DNA from: Linanthus parryae
Lineage: Eukaryota; Streptophyta; Magnoliopsida; Ericales; Polemoniaceae
Length of the DNA stretch: 64,000 nucleotides
NCBI GenBank assembly: GCA_023055425.1
Contig: JALGPY010000001.1
Location: 29,873,001 to 29,937,000 of the forward strand
Reading direction: 5' to 3'
The position numbers and the translations under genes were made by a program. Shown in pieces: positions 31,261 to 44,770 of the stretch (positions are counted from its first letter, which is position 1; each line of letters starts with the position of its first letter). The notes under the pieces are model-generated. The model made no database searches, was not told the origin of the DNA, and worked only from the letters and a program-made list of their open reading frames with translations.

Positions 31261-31752
31261 TTTTCAATAGGATGATCTTAGGTAACATGTTAGTGAAAGC
31301 AACAAATTACTCGAATAGTTTAATTAAGCACTTAGTCGTAGGTTAGAGAAATCAACCAAATTGACTGGGAACTTTGAATAGATGAGAGTTCGTAATCCAT
31401 GTCGCCGATTCCTGAGTTCTGGAAAGCAATTTGCGCTCATAGACATAAGTTTTTCTAGTGAAAGCTGTAGAGACTCTTGCTCGTTTGGAAAAAAATCATC
31501 ATCTGTGTTTCAAGACATAACTCTTTAACAGTGAATACCTAGTGATCCTAGAGAAACCCCGATACTTTTCCCTTGTCGTAAACTCAGTTTCATAATTTTT
31601 TTTTATTTCAATTCTTAGTTTAGTAAACAATCCAATTGCTTGCCCACACGAGGTTGATAACACTAAGTATTTCACAAAAGGTCCCTTAGGTTCGACAATC
31701 CGGACTTTTCTAATTAATACTGCACTAATAGCCATACACTTGTGGTCGGAAC
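31261..31752. other. Unassigned sequence between Copia C LTR and LINE
   Basis: About 490 bp, AT-rich, no recognisable coding or repeat signal. Confidence 0.4.
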
Positions 31753-33215
31753 GTGTCAGGCAGCAGCAGAACCAAGCCAAACTCTGCTAGCGGGAATGTG
31801 GAGGACAAGACCCCAGAAGACAGTGTCATGCAGCGCATTTTTTTGAAGGAGCAGGGAAACAAACTGATGGGAGAGAGTAAAGAAAAAGAAGGGGAAATTG
31901 GGATAATGAGGCCAGCCATGCCAAAGAGGAATACAACTTTAGAGCTGAGCCCCTCCATGATGCAGATGAAAGAGAAGGCTAAAAGAAATAAACATCTCAA
32001 ACTTGAGAAACGTTACTTGGGAGCATTAAGGGCGAGGAAAGATGTGGAAGAGAGACATAACACGGCGGAGAATAAGGCTAGGAGTGCCTCTAAAACTTTA
32101 TCTCCTAATTTGGTGGAGGGGGCAATGTAGTCCCTCCAGGCACAATGAATCTCCTCATTTTGAACGTGTGGGGGCTTGGGAACCTCTGCACGGTTCTCTC
32201 GCTTCGCGACCTAGTGAAGCGGCAAGAATCCGAATTGGTTTCTTGATGGAAATCAAGGTTAGCAGGAAAGCAATGCAGAAAGTTCGTGAAAAGGTAGGGT
32301 ATGCGAAGGGGTAATTCGTTGACCCCTTGGAACCAAGGGGGAATAGGATTAATGTGGAGAACCCTATCGAAGTTCACGATGAGGAATTCCACGATACACC
32401 ACATTGATGCGTTCGTTGAGGAAGAGAATAGGCGAGTTCGTTGAGGAAGAGAGTGGGCGAGTTTGGAACTTCACAATTTTCTATGGAAACTCGGCGAAAA
32501 GAGGATAGGAAGCATTCGTGGGAATTATTACGGCGACTGAAAACCACCCCAGATAATGCGTGGTTATTCATGGGGGACTTCAACGCTATAGTTTTCGTAC
32601 ATGATAATGTGGGAGGAATGGAGGTTACATACAGTCAAGTCACAGATTTCAAAGAAGTTTTAAATGACCTTGAACTCCAGGAATTAGGTTTTCATGGAGG
32701 TGCCTTTACATGGACAACAACCGAGTGGTGAGAATATCATAGAAAGGATTGATAGGGCGGTAGCCACTGCAAGGTGGATGGATGAACATAGGGGAGCACG
32801 GGTAACCAATTTTTTATGGCCGAAATACGATCACAACCCTGTCTTGCTACAATAGGGACTGAGACGATCGCCAAGAAGGGATTTCGGTTCCAATATGAAC
32901 AGATGTGGAAACGACACGAGGGATTAAAAGAATTCATACCAGAAAGTTGGGGCCTTACGGTAGGCGGAAACCTCCATGGCCGCCTTGAAGTTTTGGACTG
33001 TGATTGCAAGGCATGGGACAAAAATGTCTTCGGGTCCGTTAGAAAGAAGACCGAAGACTGCAAGAAGGAATAGGAGAAATTGGACACGCAGCCGATAACG
33101 GAAAATCGAGCAAAGTTTAAATAGACTTATTGACACGGGAGAGGTCATGTGGCGCCAACGATCGAGGATTCATTGGCTCAAGTAAGGAAATAGAAATACT
33201 CATTTTGAAGTAAGA
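31753..33215 (+). pseudogene. L1-type LINE fragment (end of ORF1 and endonuclease of ORF2)
   Basis: A 125-residue Lys/Glu-rich open frame (31753-32130) fits the end of a plant L1 ORF1. Immediately after it, in broken frames, come pieces of the ORF2 apurinic endonuclease: MNLLILNVWGLGN at 32144, VFLMEIKVSRK, WLFMGDFNAI near 32562, and GGAFTWT near 32698. The region before reverse transcriptase follows (DRIDRAVATARWMD, then WRQRSRIHW near 33150). It stops before reverse transcriptase. Several frameshifts and stops show it is dead. Confidence 0.85.
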
Positions 33216-36200
33216 CCGAGTGGAAAGCATGAAACCCTAACAGACTTAGAGAAATACTGCATAGTAAGAGGACCGAGAGGACCCAACAATCTACAAGATT
33301 CTGACAGGTGCATGAGAATGAGAAGAGATTGAGCCACATGCTGTGTTGGCATAAACAAACCTGCAGTGTGCTTCATAATCAGAAGTTAGAAAGCTGAAAG
33401 TAACACCAAGGGATCCCAAAACTTAGCCTTTTAATTCATATTTACAAACTCAAGTAATTTCCAAAACATTATACCAGAAAGATTTACTTTTTACAATTTA
33501 CAATGTTTCTTGCAATGAGTTCAATCACTATTCAACCAACTAAAATACTCCTCCTCTTTTACAGCTTTGACAATTTTGTTCAGATCACATAAGAAGACCT
33601 AGAATTGTTCATGTGGGTTGGATAATATGAGTCGCAAATACTCTACTCTATTACTTGGATCATATACTTGCAAAATAACACGCTAAATTAAGTGTTAGGA
33701 AACCGGAAAATACGGAAACCCTAGTTCTACTGCTGGATCTGGAACACCAACGTACTCTTCAGAAAGTAGAAACGGAAAATTGCAAACTTCCCTCTACAAC
33801 AAATCATGCTAGAGAGAAGCACACTTTTTTTCTCTCTGCGGCAACGCTTCACAAATATGGTAAGATTTCTGTAAAGAGAGCAGACTCTGGCTTAAATACT
33901 AGACGCCAGAATCTCAAAAACCCGGATCCCAAGGAGATTTCAAACAATCCAACTTCATAAAGCCTTTTTTCCTCAAACTTTTAAAGATGCAATAGTTTTG
34001 AAACGCCGCGCACTCAGTCCCACTGTCAAAACATATTAGTCAACAACTGTTCTCAATCGCCAGATCAGAATCTAAAGAACACGTGTGCCCTAACCATTAT
34101 CCATGATTACTATGCCCATCAAAAGACTACGAAAACAACTTTTGCTGACTAACCATCATTAGGGGCTGTGAAGCGTACCTAGTTACCATGAAAACCCATA
34201 AAAAAATGACCAGGGGGGCTGCTAAGTGTACTTGTTATTACTTCTTATTTCCACCCCTTTCATTTATCTCTCCTTGGTCCTTCGATATATCTGTGTACTT
34301 GTTAGATTGTTCACTCTTGATTACCTATAATATGAGCACAATTGATTAAGCTCCAACTACACTTACCCCCATTTCGTTATATACAACTATCTCTCGATAT
34401 CTCACAATATTACAACATGAACGATGATGTGACCTATCGTCTTCCATTATCGACCATTACACTCTAGTCCAATCCCTGGTCCATGGGTAATCGGATCCTC
34501 TTTGTCCACCGCTAACCTAAAAGTCTCGTGTAACGACGATTCTACGTTCACGAGGTTAATCCTACTCACTTCACCTCTCTTTTATTCATGATTTGGGAAT
34601 ATTCTGCATCTCTCTTTCCTACCGAATTTAGTGGCTCTCACTCACAAATCTTGATACCCAACACTCACAGTTGATAAATCTACTTATGTTTTAAAATAAG
34701 CAAAGAGAGGATGAAATATGAAAGAATATTTAAAAATATTATGATCTAAACACGATCATGAATCCAACACGATTTTCTGGGAAACGGTCAACATTGCCTA
34801 GGTCACCAATGAGCCTAGAAAATAGTTTAGCTACACATACTTAAAACTGAAATAAAATACATGTTTTTCATACTATATCAAGAGAAAACGAAGAAGAGAT
34901 ACTCAGATACATTGGAATCTTTGCGTCTTGATGATCTTGATCTTCCCTGGTGATATCTCCTTGGTCCAAGCTCCTAGAACATGAATGAACAATTTTGGAG
35001 GCTCCTAGGCCATTTTTTTATCAATGTAGCTCGAAGCTCTTTGTGTAAATATGCAAAAATTGTAAGTTTTCCCAAAATTGGATGCCACTCAGCGACCTAG
35101 CTCGCATGAGCAACATAAAGATAATATTCATATTGCACGAGCTACTGCCTTCTACTCAGCTGCTGACTCCCAACTTTATTCGGCCATATCTCCTTCGTCC
35201 GGCTACCGATTTTGCTCTATTGTATAATGTTAGATTTAACTTGAAGTATAATTTCACTTTCCACCAATCTCTCTTAAAGCTTCAGTGTAGAAATCTTATA
35301 ATGGCCCAAAAAGTAAAGATTGTCTCGTTTAACTTTTCCTGATTTTCTTTAGTTTCATGTTCTTTCTTTCTCAATTTCATCTAGCTCCATTCCAAGAATC
35401 TTTGGGCCTCTCATAAGTCCCATTTCACAAATTTAACCTAATATTCACAATACAAAGATACTCGACGAAATCATATGAGGCTTGTTCCTACATTAATGTC
35501 CACACTTTATACTACAAACGTTCATGTTGATTTCTTCTTGAGAATCAACCTCTGAGCCTCCTAAAATTTTCCTGCCACAATGTTGATTGTTATTGATGTC
35601 AACTAGCATGGTCATGAAAGTTTCGAAGTATGGAAATATATGACGAGTTTTTTTTTCAACTAATCATAACTTCTTCAAAAATTAATGAAATCTTTCTTCT
35701 ATGAGAACTGGTCATGTGTATTCCAAATAACTCTGACCGAGTTTTCTTCTAATTCTACACGAACTTCTCGAAAATCAAGCTCAAAGTAGTTGTCTCTTAA
35801 TTGTGAAAGTGCATAAATCTTCTAAGTGTTGTTCTGAAAACCTTGAACTTCTATCTTCAAGACCCTGTTTTCAAATTCTCAAATCTCTCCCTCAGTTAAC
35901 CACAAGTTAGCTGCGAAGTTGACTATCATTTATCTTGGACTTTCCCATTTACAAATTAACTGACATTTCTATCCTTGGAGTTCTTCATTAAAGTTGTTCA
36001 AAAGGACACTTTGGGTATAAAGATCAAGTTTGACCAAGTTCGACTTTCTGAAAACCTAGTTTGACAAAGCTGTGTAGGAGGGGTAAAATATTAATTTCAT
36101 CTAACGCTGGAATTATGGTCAATATAGTTACTTGGAGTATGTTATCATGTCATGTATAAAGTTTCATGACATTTGGAATCATTCTGTGAGGATCAGGGTT

Positions 36201-37078
36201 AGAGTTGCCTAAAAATCAATTCTAGGGGTTCTTATGCAATTTTGCTAAACTTCAAGAGCTTAAATGCAATTAACTAAAAGGTGTCGATTTCAATGTTGAG
36301 TTTATCTGGGAGATTTAAGGATCATGGTTGCATAATAATATACTTGTATGAGAATTATTTGGGCTTCATGCACAGTTGGGGATTGTTCTTTTGAGTTTGG
36401 GGAAATTTGGTCATTTGACTTGCATAACCTGCATTACAATACATAGCATCATTGCATAAAGCCTCATTTAGATGACATGTATTGATAATCTGCACTCTCG
36501 ACTTGTATTGATGGAATTGGTGTCGGGGATCATCTTAAGATAGACACATGTTTTCAATTTGTTGCATTGTACTTGAGGTGAGAAGTTTGCTTGATTTTCT
36601 TAATTGCAAGTATAAGCACTCTATCTCCTATTCAAAAGAGATTAATGATTTTACCAAGGTATTTCCTTACTTGGAAACTAGTTTATTAGAAATCTAAGAG
36701 TATTGCTTTATAAAACTGCTATAACTGGATTCCGCTATACTAGGACGGTTCTTTAGACAAACTTGTGCCCCGATTCTGATGGCAGAGACTCTACAGGTCT
36801 CCTCAGCTCCAGTTTTGAATGCTTTAGTATTAGATTTGTAATCTAGTTTATACACTAGTACTACTCTGCTGGACTCATGATCTACTTTATACATTCCTAT
36901 TACTTGGGTAGAATTAATGTATTGCTAGATGCCGCTCAATGTTTGTAGTAAATTGTTATTACTGCCAACGTAATTTGGAACCTAGATGGTCACACAAAAG
37001 AATACATCAAACTGGAATTTGTTGCTCATTAGTTGGACAAAAGAGAAATTATGGACTAGAATGCAAACTAATCCAAAC
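33216..37078. other. 3.9 kb with no recognisable feature
   Basis: AT-rich sequence on which I recognise no domain, LTR pair, RNA gene or clear repeat. Open frames are all under about 90 codons (for example 35082-35342) and match no family I know. Likely old decayed repeat or intergenic DNA. Confidence 0.5.
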
Positions 37079-37646
37079 TGTTGGATTTAAGGGAAAAGAT
37101 GAATTTCTCTAGCTATAAATAGGATTTATAGGCTATGAAATTTTTTTCTAGATTCATTCCTACTCTACAAAATACACTAGAGAGATAGAGAGAAAGGAGT
37201 TTCTCTCCCACTGGGGTTCAGCCAAGCTCAGTCCCGCCACTCTGAAGCCCACGACCAAGGGGTACCCGTCTCCTTCTTGAAGCCACGACAATGAGATGGC
37301 CGCCCCTTCTATGCTTCCCACGACATGGTGATGCCGTTACTCTCTTGATGCACGTATGGATGTGATCCAGTCAGCGTGCACGTCCAAGTTCATGATCTTG
37401 TATGACAAGATTATCCTTCTTCTCACGATTTCTAGCACCATCGGAGAAGAAGTCCAGTTGAGCTCTATTTGTGTGGATACCGTAGAGACACCGTTATTTT
37501 GATATGCGTATATGTTCGTCACCATTCATTATGACTAAGGCAACCTATCTCCTTCATCATGTTATGATGCTTCACCTGCGATTCATGGAGGGTTTTGAGC
37601 AGATTTTTTTGTATTTCTGCTGCGTAACCTGCATCAAAACCCTACA
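37079..37646 (+). repeat. Probable 5' LTR of a Copia element (E or a neighbour)
   Basis: Begins TGTTGGATTTAAGG and ends CAAAACCCTACA. It has a TATA box CTATAAATAGG near 37112 and a primer-binding site directly after it. The end matches the end of the solo LTR at 41815 (AAACCCTACA read on the minus strand). Beyond its first ten bases it does not match the 3' LTR start at 49120, so it may belong to a different element or a mosaic. Confidence 0.6.
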
Positions 37647-37647
37647 G

Positions 37648-37662
37648 TGGTATCAGAGTCGC
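37648..37662 (+). other. Primer-binding site (initiator tRNA-Met)
   Basis: TGGTATCAGAGTCGC, one base after the LTR end; standard Copia primer site. Confidence 0.85.
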
Positions 37663-39039
37663 ATGTCGATAATGCATAATGTGATTTATGTGGTTATTTA
37701 TCAGTTTACACCGTACTGATATTTTTTTGCGTAAAACTGATATGCGTATTATGATACGTCATGAATTTGATTCATGAGGAAATAAACTAATATTACAAAT
37801 GATGTGAAAATTTGTGAATTTTGTTTACATATTATGTACGAATTAACTGGAGATGTAAAACCAGGGTTTGGGCACAATTTGGGAAGAAAATGGGTTTTAT
37901 GTACCACATTGGGGTTCACGTACAAGGGGAAGGAAAAAAAATGATTTTTCTGCCCCGGCCAAGGTGACCGAACACCCCTAGGGTTCGGTCAAGATGTTCG
38001 TCCGCCGCCCTCTCTGTGCGCCGGACCTGGCTCACTGGTTCGGCCAGTTGACCGGTTCGACTGATTTGACTGGTCTGCCCGAGTTGGACCAGTTCAGCTC
38101 GTCAATATGGTTCGGCAGTATGACTGGCGCGACCTTTTTGACCGATTTGACCCTAGTTTCCTAATTTAACTAAAATTTGACCCAGCGCGTTAAAATTGGA
38201 TTTTAACTGTATTATGTGATTTATCACATGGTGATTGGATGTGACCTTAGATGTGTGGTTGTTTAATTTTGTGGTTTGGTTTTAGTTATGATGTAATTAA
38301 TGTAATTATTTTAAAGCCTGCGTGTCGTCTTCTCCCTCGCCTGTGAGGTTCTTCTATTTATTTTATAGATACCAGCTAGAATTAGATAGATACGATATAT
38401 TCAAGGCATGGAGAGAAGATCAAAGACCAAAGAGACCACAAGACGTTGGACACCCACAAGCTAGAACATATGGACTAAAGAAAGAGGCGCATGGATATGA
38501 GCTTGCTTTTTTAGGACCTATAGATATTCTAATTGGCTTGAGAATTAATTATTCTTAGGGGCCACATCCATACCACGTTTATTTATTGTTTATATATATT
38601 TTTTATTTTGATGTATGGTTGATGCATGCAAAACAATAACAAGATAATCAGTAAACAGTTTGGATCTTTTATTTGGACTTTCCCAATCCAAATAAGTAGA
38701 TCAGTTGATATGATCAACAAATAAAATATAAGAAAATCCCTCAACGAAATATTGTGTTTCGCCTTCTCTTGCTCAGCACTCGTCAAAATCATAATGTATT
38801 GAATTCGATCCTACCAAAGCAGGGCGACTCAGTTCATCATGATGTGGCGCGACGACACAAGCTAGGAATGTGCGATTGTTGGAGTAAGATTTTAAACGCA
38901 ATTAAGCTATTTCAACAGGATTGAAAGCTTAGGGGCATGGAAATTGGGAGTTATCTATGAGATAAATAAAGAATAAGTAGTTATTTTCCCAATTGAACCA
39001 AGAGTTGCATAAGATTCAATTGGAAGGTGTTCCTACCTA
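37663..39039 (+). other. Leader region of Copia E
   Basis: GC-rich stretch with repeated GACCGGTTCG-like words (37970-38150), then a short frame 38322-38558 (KAWREDQRPKRPQDVGHPQA) with no recognised domain. Non-coding leader of a decayed element is the best reading. Confidence 0.45.
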
Positions 39040-40431
39040 AATAACTAACTTTTGGATGATCTGCCAAAGAAGGCTCAAGAGGAGGTGAAATATGAATCTT
39101 CGCCCACAAGAAAATATATGATATTTTATGCATTAATAGTGAGGGTTATTAATCCGAGAAAAATAGTGGGAACTATGTTTAACGATAAGTCCTTGTTAAA
39201 TATGGTACAAATGTCACAATACTTGTGTAATCCTTTCTGTGTTGAATACCAATGGCATCAAACAAACAAAAACTCGACTTTATCACTATGATGTGTCCTT
39301 GAGAAGGACATGTTGTCTGGAATCAATTTTTTAGACTGGTAAAAAATTGAGAATTGTTCTCAAATGAAATGGGAAATGTTGTATATCCTAGAGAATAAAG
39401 TTTCTTTTCCACCAACTGCCAATAAAACTAAAGACTAATGGATGGAACATCAAATAATGGTTCTTTGGATGTGACTTTCCCCATGTTAGCTCCCATGAAC
39501 TCTGAGCTTTGGAAGCAAGATAAGAACGTGGAGGCGTATGATATGATCATACATTTAAAGAAGCTATTTCAAAAACGAGCTAGACATGAAAAATGTTTGA
39601 AGTGTCGAGGGCTTTGTTCAAAAGCAATTTACTCAATATGATTGACAAACGCTGAACAAATCACTAATAAGGGTAAAGGCACAAACATGTTAATGGTTAA
39701 CAGCCAGGGTAAAGGGAAAAGGTTTCCAAGAACCCCAAGGGTATAAGAAAGTTTGATGCTAATTCCAAGTTTCCTTAAAGCCCAAAAGTTGGTATAGGGG
39801 AAGAAGAGCTGCCTAAAGTACCTGGAAGAAATGAAAGAATTATGAATTCAAATTTAGGTATTTTTGTTATAGAAGTCAATGTGTTTATCTCATGGACATT
39901 TGATACTGGATGAGAATCTAACATTTATAGAAATGTGCAGAATCTCAAGAGATGTAGACCATTGGATAATGAAAAGAACACCTACACGTGGGGAATGAAG
40001 CAATAGTTATTCAATTAGTCGTAGGAACTTATCTCTACCTTCTAGAATTATCCATAAGTTAGACAAATGCAATTACACTCCTGCTATGAGTGGGAGCGTT
40101 AACGCAGATTCTTGTTTGGACAAGAAAGGTGATTCATCACAATAAGGGACAAATGTTGTTCCATTTATTTTGGTGAAATTCGTTATTGCAATGCAACTTT
40201 GTCTAATGATTTGTATATCATTTATCTTGATAATTCCATCTATAACATTAATACCAAGAGGTTTGAATATAATGATATGAACCTAACTTAAATTTGGCAT
40301 TGTCGTTTAGGCCACATAAATGAGAAAGCGCATTTCTAGACTCCATAAGGATGAATTTATGGACTCATTTGATTATGAATCGTACGAGACATGCGAGGCT
40401 TGTTTATTGGGCTAGATGAGATATTTTGGAC
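39040..40431 (+). pseudogene. Copia E gag, protease and start of integrase
   Basis: Heavily decayed TNT1-94-like polyprotein. Gag fragments are at 39438-39641 (VEAYDMIIHLKKLFQKRARHE), and a protease remnant with FDTG is near 39900, its next residue replaced by a stop. The GAG-pre-integrase domain is near 40300-40415 (WHCRLGHINEK, then SYETCEACLLG). Many stops and frameshifts. The frame is cut by Copia D at 40431 and resumes at 46858. Confidence 0.82.
40427..40431. repeat. Target-site duplication of Copia D (left), tggac
   Basis: Four of five bases match cggac at 46858-46862 on the other side of Copia D. Confidence 0.7.
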
Positions 40432-40523
40432 TGTAAGATCAAGCTTGTTTCAATAGGCTTGAAACTGAATAGTTTCAAGGCCTTGAAACTTGTTTCAAAG
40501 GCTTGAAACAAACCTGCAGTTCA
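40432..40523 (+). repeat. Copia D 5' LTR remnant
   Basis: Matches 45623-45714 apart from a few bases and breaks off at GCAGTTCA, the deletion junction. Confidence 0.88.
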
Positions 40524-40529
40524 GGGCAT

Positions 40530-41313
40530 GTAGGACTTGATAAAAAATTGTACAATATGTCTCAGTCCAAGGTAGTTAAAACCCCCATGAACTCTACATT
40601 GTCCTTAGACAATGATCAAACTGGTAAGAGTGTAAATCTGAAAGAGTATAGAGGTATGATTGGTTCATTGCTATATCTCACTTCAAGTAGGCCAGACATC
40701 ATGTTTAGTGTCTGTATGTGTACTATATTTCAAGATGATACTAAAGAATCACACGTGGTTATTGTCCAAAGAATCTTTAGATATCTCAATGGTACCAAAG
40801 ACTTAGGGCTTTGGTATCCTAAAAAATCTAATTTCTATCTGTGTGGCTATACAGATGATAACTTAGCAGGATACAAAGTTGACAGAAAAATCACTTCAGG
40901 GTGTTGCCAATTTCTTGGATCATCCCTGATCAGCTTGCATTCAAAGAAGAAAATCTCAGAAGCCTTATCAATAGCAGAAGCTGAATACATAGTAGCTGGA
41001 GCTTGCTACTCAAAAGTATTGTGGATAACTCAGCAAATGATAGACCTTGGATTTGATTTCAGAGATATACCTATCAAATGTGACAACACCAGTGCCATAT
41101 CAATTACAAAGAATTCAGTTCAGCACTCAAGTACCAAACACATAGATGTTAGACATCATTTCATCAGAAATCATGCTTAGAAAGGCGATGTAACTCTTGA
41201 ATTTGTGTCTACTAACATGCCATTGGAAGTTATCTTCACTAAACCACTGCCATAAGATAGATTCTCAGCCCTGAGATTAGAACTCGGCATGCTAAATAAG
41301 GAAGCATTTGTTT
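40530..41313 (+). pseudogene. Copia D reverse transcriptase end and RNase H
   Basis: Colinear with 8695-9474 of Copia A: MSQSKVVKTPMNSTLSLDND, YRGMIGSLLYLTSSRPDIMFSVCMC, then RNase H (ALSIAEAEYIVAGACYSKVLW, CDNTSAISITKNSVQHSSTKHIDVRHHF). A TAG at 41178 and another stop near 41254 break the C-terminus (FTKPLP, LRLELGMLNKEAFV). It lacks the catalytic part of reverse transcriptase and cannot be active. Confidence 0.9.
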
Positions 41314-41756
41314 AGGGGGAGTATCAGGCAAGTATTATTTGTTTCAAAGTCTTGTAAAGATTTTCAAAGCCTTGAAAACCTTTTCAAAGCCTTGATTTTA
41401 TTTTGCTTTACCAGTACAGTTTTTCAAGTCCTTGAAAGCCTTTTAAAAGCCTTGAAAATAAGCATGTATGTTATATAGTCAATAATTGGATCTTCAGTGT
41501 TGGGTGTTATCTCTGTAGATAATTGCCTAATATTTTTTTATCTTTTAAAACATATTCTTTTCAAATTAGTATTATACTATTTTCTTTCCCACGTCACACA
41601 TAAATTTGAATTTCACTAAATCTGTACTTCTTAAAAGATTTGGAAATATGCAGTTTCCTTTTCAAACATAAACTCTTCAGTATTTATCTTCTCCATTTTG
41701 TCTCTATCTCTCTCGTATCTCTCCTGCCTCTCTCTTCTAATACCCTCAAACCCTAA
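41314..41756 (+). other. Copia D spacer after pol
   Basis: AT-rich; starts GGGGGAGTATCAGG as in Copia A and holds at least five TTTTCAAAGCCTTGAAAA-type palindromes (41340-41460). Confidence 0.65.
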
Positions 41757-41814
41757 TGAACTCAAGAAGAACTTCTGAAAGAATCAAGATGGCAGGAGGA
41801 TCCAAGAAAAGTTA

Positions 41815-43232
41815 TGTAGGGTTTGATAACGGATATGCAGCGGAATAAAAAATAATTTATCCGTTCAAGACCCTCCAAGGATCACAAGTCTAGAACTCAT
41901 ATTGATAAAAAGGGTTTAGTATCAAAATACATTTTTGTTCTCCTTTGATTACTTCACTCGTAAAAAAGTATTCACGTCTCTATGGGTAGTCCAATCCTAG
42001 GATTGAATCCGGATCGTTCAAGCCTTTTTGCTAGCTACGATTGAAGGAAGAAGAGGAAGATGATCACGATCACGCAAAATGGAGCAAGGAGGGGACGATC
42101 CTCCTTGTGGCCGACGGGTTGAGGGCCAGCAAAGAGGGGCTTCAAACTCCTTTTGTTTCTCTCTCTCTCCTTGATTTTCTCTCCTACTCAAGTTCTGTTA
42201 TGACTATTATTTTTGAGAAAAATCAAGGCATGTCCTTTATATATTCCAACAACTCCAAGGTGACTGCATAAAAGCCCCTATCCTAATTCTGTCCATACAC
42301 GAATTAGTCCATCTTGTAAATTAGTCCTACTAAGTTTGCAAGTAGTTGCGTATTGATCCTTCCATTTAATTATTCATATTAATTAATTTCCATGTCCGAT
42401 CTAATCCATAGGGAGTGCGACCCCATACGTTTCTACTTAGTTGGTAGTAACAATTACTAACAGGGAGCGGCCTCTAGCAAGACATCCACGCTACCCAACT
42501 AATAGAAATAGTCATTCGAAAAACCTTGTTCAAGTATTGTCTCATCCCTTTGTCTCTATATCCGGATTGGACACGAGACATACAAGTCACACTCGTATAT
42601 CCAATCCATATTTTCTCGATCCTGGGAATAGTCTTATCCATGCAGATAACATCAATATCCTATATTGATTTATTTGAGTCTAATCAGACATTCTATAAGC
42701 ACCATCCCTCGAGTGGCCGTGGATATTTACTCCCATTATGTTGGAGGACAAATTCTATTTACGCCACTACCATCTCTAAGATTGATTCATTATTGTATCT
42801 GACTAACACATTTATTACGACCTAGTTACGGTGTAGGGTTTGACGATGTCAACACACAATATTCCACAACTAGAGGATCTAGTGACTTCAAGTCTAAGGA
42901 TGACAATACTGTTGTCACTACGAGAAGAACTTGTGAGTTTACATAACCTCTACGTAGCTTTCTCGTTATGGGTTAATCCAGTATGCTATTACTCCTAATG
43001 CATACCTATATGTTGGATCGTGATATCTCCATATCAATCCGACCCCATACTACTCTATAGTTGATCGCCATATTAATCAATATATGTGACTAGGGATATT
43101 TAAGATAAACAACATATTTTCAATCTAAGGACTTCATTATATTAAATGTCTCCATAAATAATACAATGAATGTTTCTAGCCAAAAACACTATTCATACTA
43201 AAAGGATTGCCTCTATAGATCCTATTCCAACA
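41815..43232 (-). mobile_element. Solo LTR of a Copia element nested in Copia D
   Basis: 1418 bp. Read on the minus strand it starts TGTTGGAATAGGATC and ends ATCAAACCCTACA, a typical Copia LTR outline, with no internal region or partner LTR. It splits the extra gene of Copia D. I see no clean 5-bp duplication (agtta versus atttc), so the boundaries or the flanks have changed. It must have formed by recombination between two LTRs. Confidence 0.72.
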
Positions 43233-44770
43233 ATTTCTTGGAAGAAGAGAAAGACAACTGAAGAATAGGTTCAAAATCTAAGTTTGGATCTAGCTCCAAA
43301 ATTCCAAGTGCAGAAAGGCCTCCTTCACCTCCAAAGAAGAAGACCAAGAAGGATCAGACTCCAACTTCCAGTAAGGAGAAGACGACAGATCCACCTGCTC
43401 CTGAGAAACAACCAGAGGAACATATTGATAGCCCTAAGAAGGTGAATAAGAAGCCTACAAAATATGAAAAAGGAAAAGGAAAGGTTACATATGAAGAAAT
43501 AGAGATAGACATTGGAAAAGAGCTACAAATCTATTCTGAGAAGCAAACATCTCCTGGGTAGAAATCTGGTATCACTAGAAAATGGTTTGTTAGTAATGTT
43601 GCAAGAGTGGGTTAGATGGTTTTTCTTCTGCTCCTATAGCCTATTGTAGCATGATCATTGTCAATATGTTGAATAGCATGAATCTGGAGGGCATTAAAAG
43701 GTTGAAGCAAAGTTCTCTTTGGAAAATCTTAAATCCTTCAGAAGTTGCTTACCCTAGGCTCACTAGGTATGTTTATCTGAACATGAAGCAAATCATATCC
43801 TTAAACTTGGCGATTTCCTCTAAAGTGGCTGGAATAGAGATGGATTTAGATAACTCTGAGTTTGCAAATGTTTTAGGCTGCCTCAAGAGGTATAACATAC
43901 ACAACTACCCCGATAAGATTGAAGCATTGAAGCTGGCTAGAGAATAATTCTTTTTACCCAATGTTGCTACCTCCTCAAAGCAGTTAACACACTTTGTGCT
44001 AACTGTTGAAGTTAAAGTTTTATTTACCATCCTGATGACGTGTGTAGTGCCTAAGGAGAGTTCAAAGGAGTTTTTGTCTGACATGGTGTCATACTTGATG
44101 AAATTGATTATGCGGGTATGAGATTGATCTACCTACCATAGTGATGGGGAAAATGCTTTATCCCTGAACCATGCAAAGAAATCATCATTTGCCTTATGCC
44201 AACTTGCTATCGCTTTTCTTCAGACACCTTGAATTCCAAATGACAAAGAAGAGACTATTACCACTGGTTTTGGTATGCTTGATGATAAATCTTTTCAAAT
44301 GATTGGAATCATGAAAACCAGTGAGGGAGCTTGGAAATTATACTTCGACTTGTTTGCAGAAGAGCTACAATCCGAGAATTTTACAAAACCCAAAGCCTTA
44401 ACCTCTCCTTCAAACCTACCCTCTCAATCTCAAGACCATTCCCTAGTGCTTCAAAGGCTTGATGTCATTGAGAATGATTTGGATGAATTGAAGATAAATC
44501 AGTATGATTTGGGGACTGAGTTCAAACAAGTGAGGTATATGCTTGAGAGTATCTTCAAGAGAATCAATTTAATCCATGTAAAAGAAGAAGTTTCACAAGC
44601 TGCAGAAGGATCAAAGAAGGTTGGATCTACGAAGGACTTATTTAGTGAGCATACTACTTAAGATGATGCTGCAAGGGTAAAAGATACTGGGAAACAAGTT
44701 TCTGAAGAATAAGGTGGTAAAGAACAGGAACAAGGGAATGAAGATAGTACAGACACAGGATTGTTAATCC

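Noticed and set aside
31261..31290. Degenerate primer-binding site after the Copia C LTR (CAATAGGATGATC)
   Set aside because: Too few matches to the tRNA-Met complement; could be chance.
41815..43232. Target-site duplication for the solo LTR
   Set aside because: Flanking pentamers agtta and atttc do not match, so no duplication is claimed.
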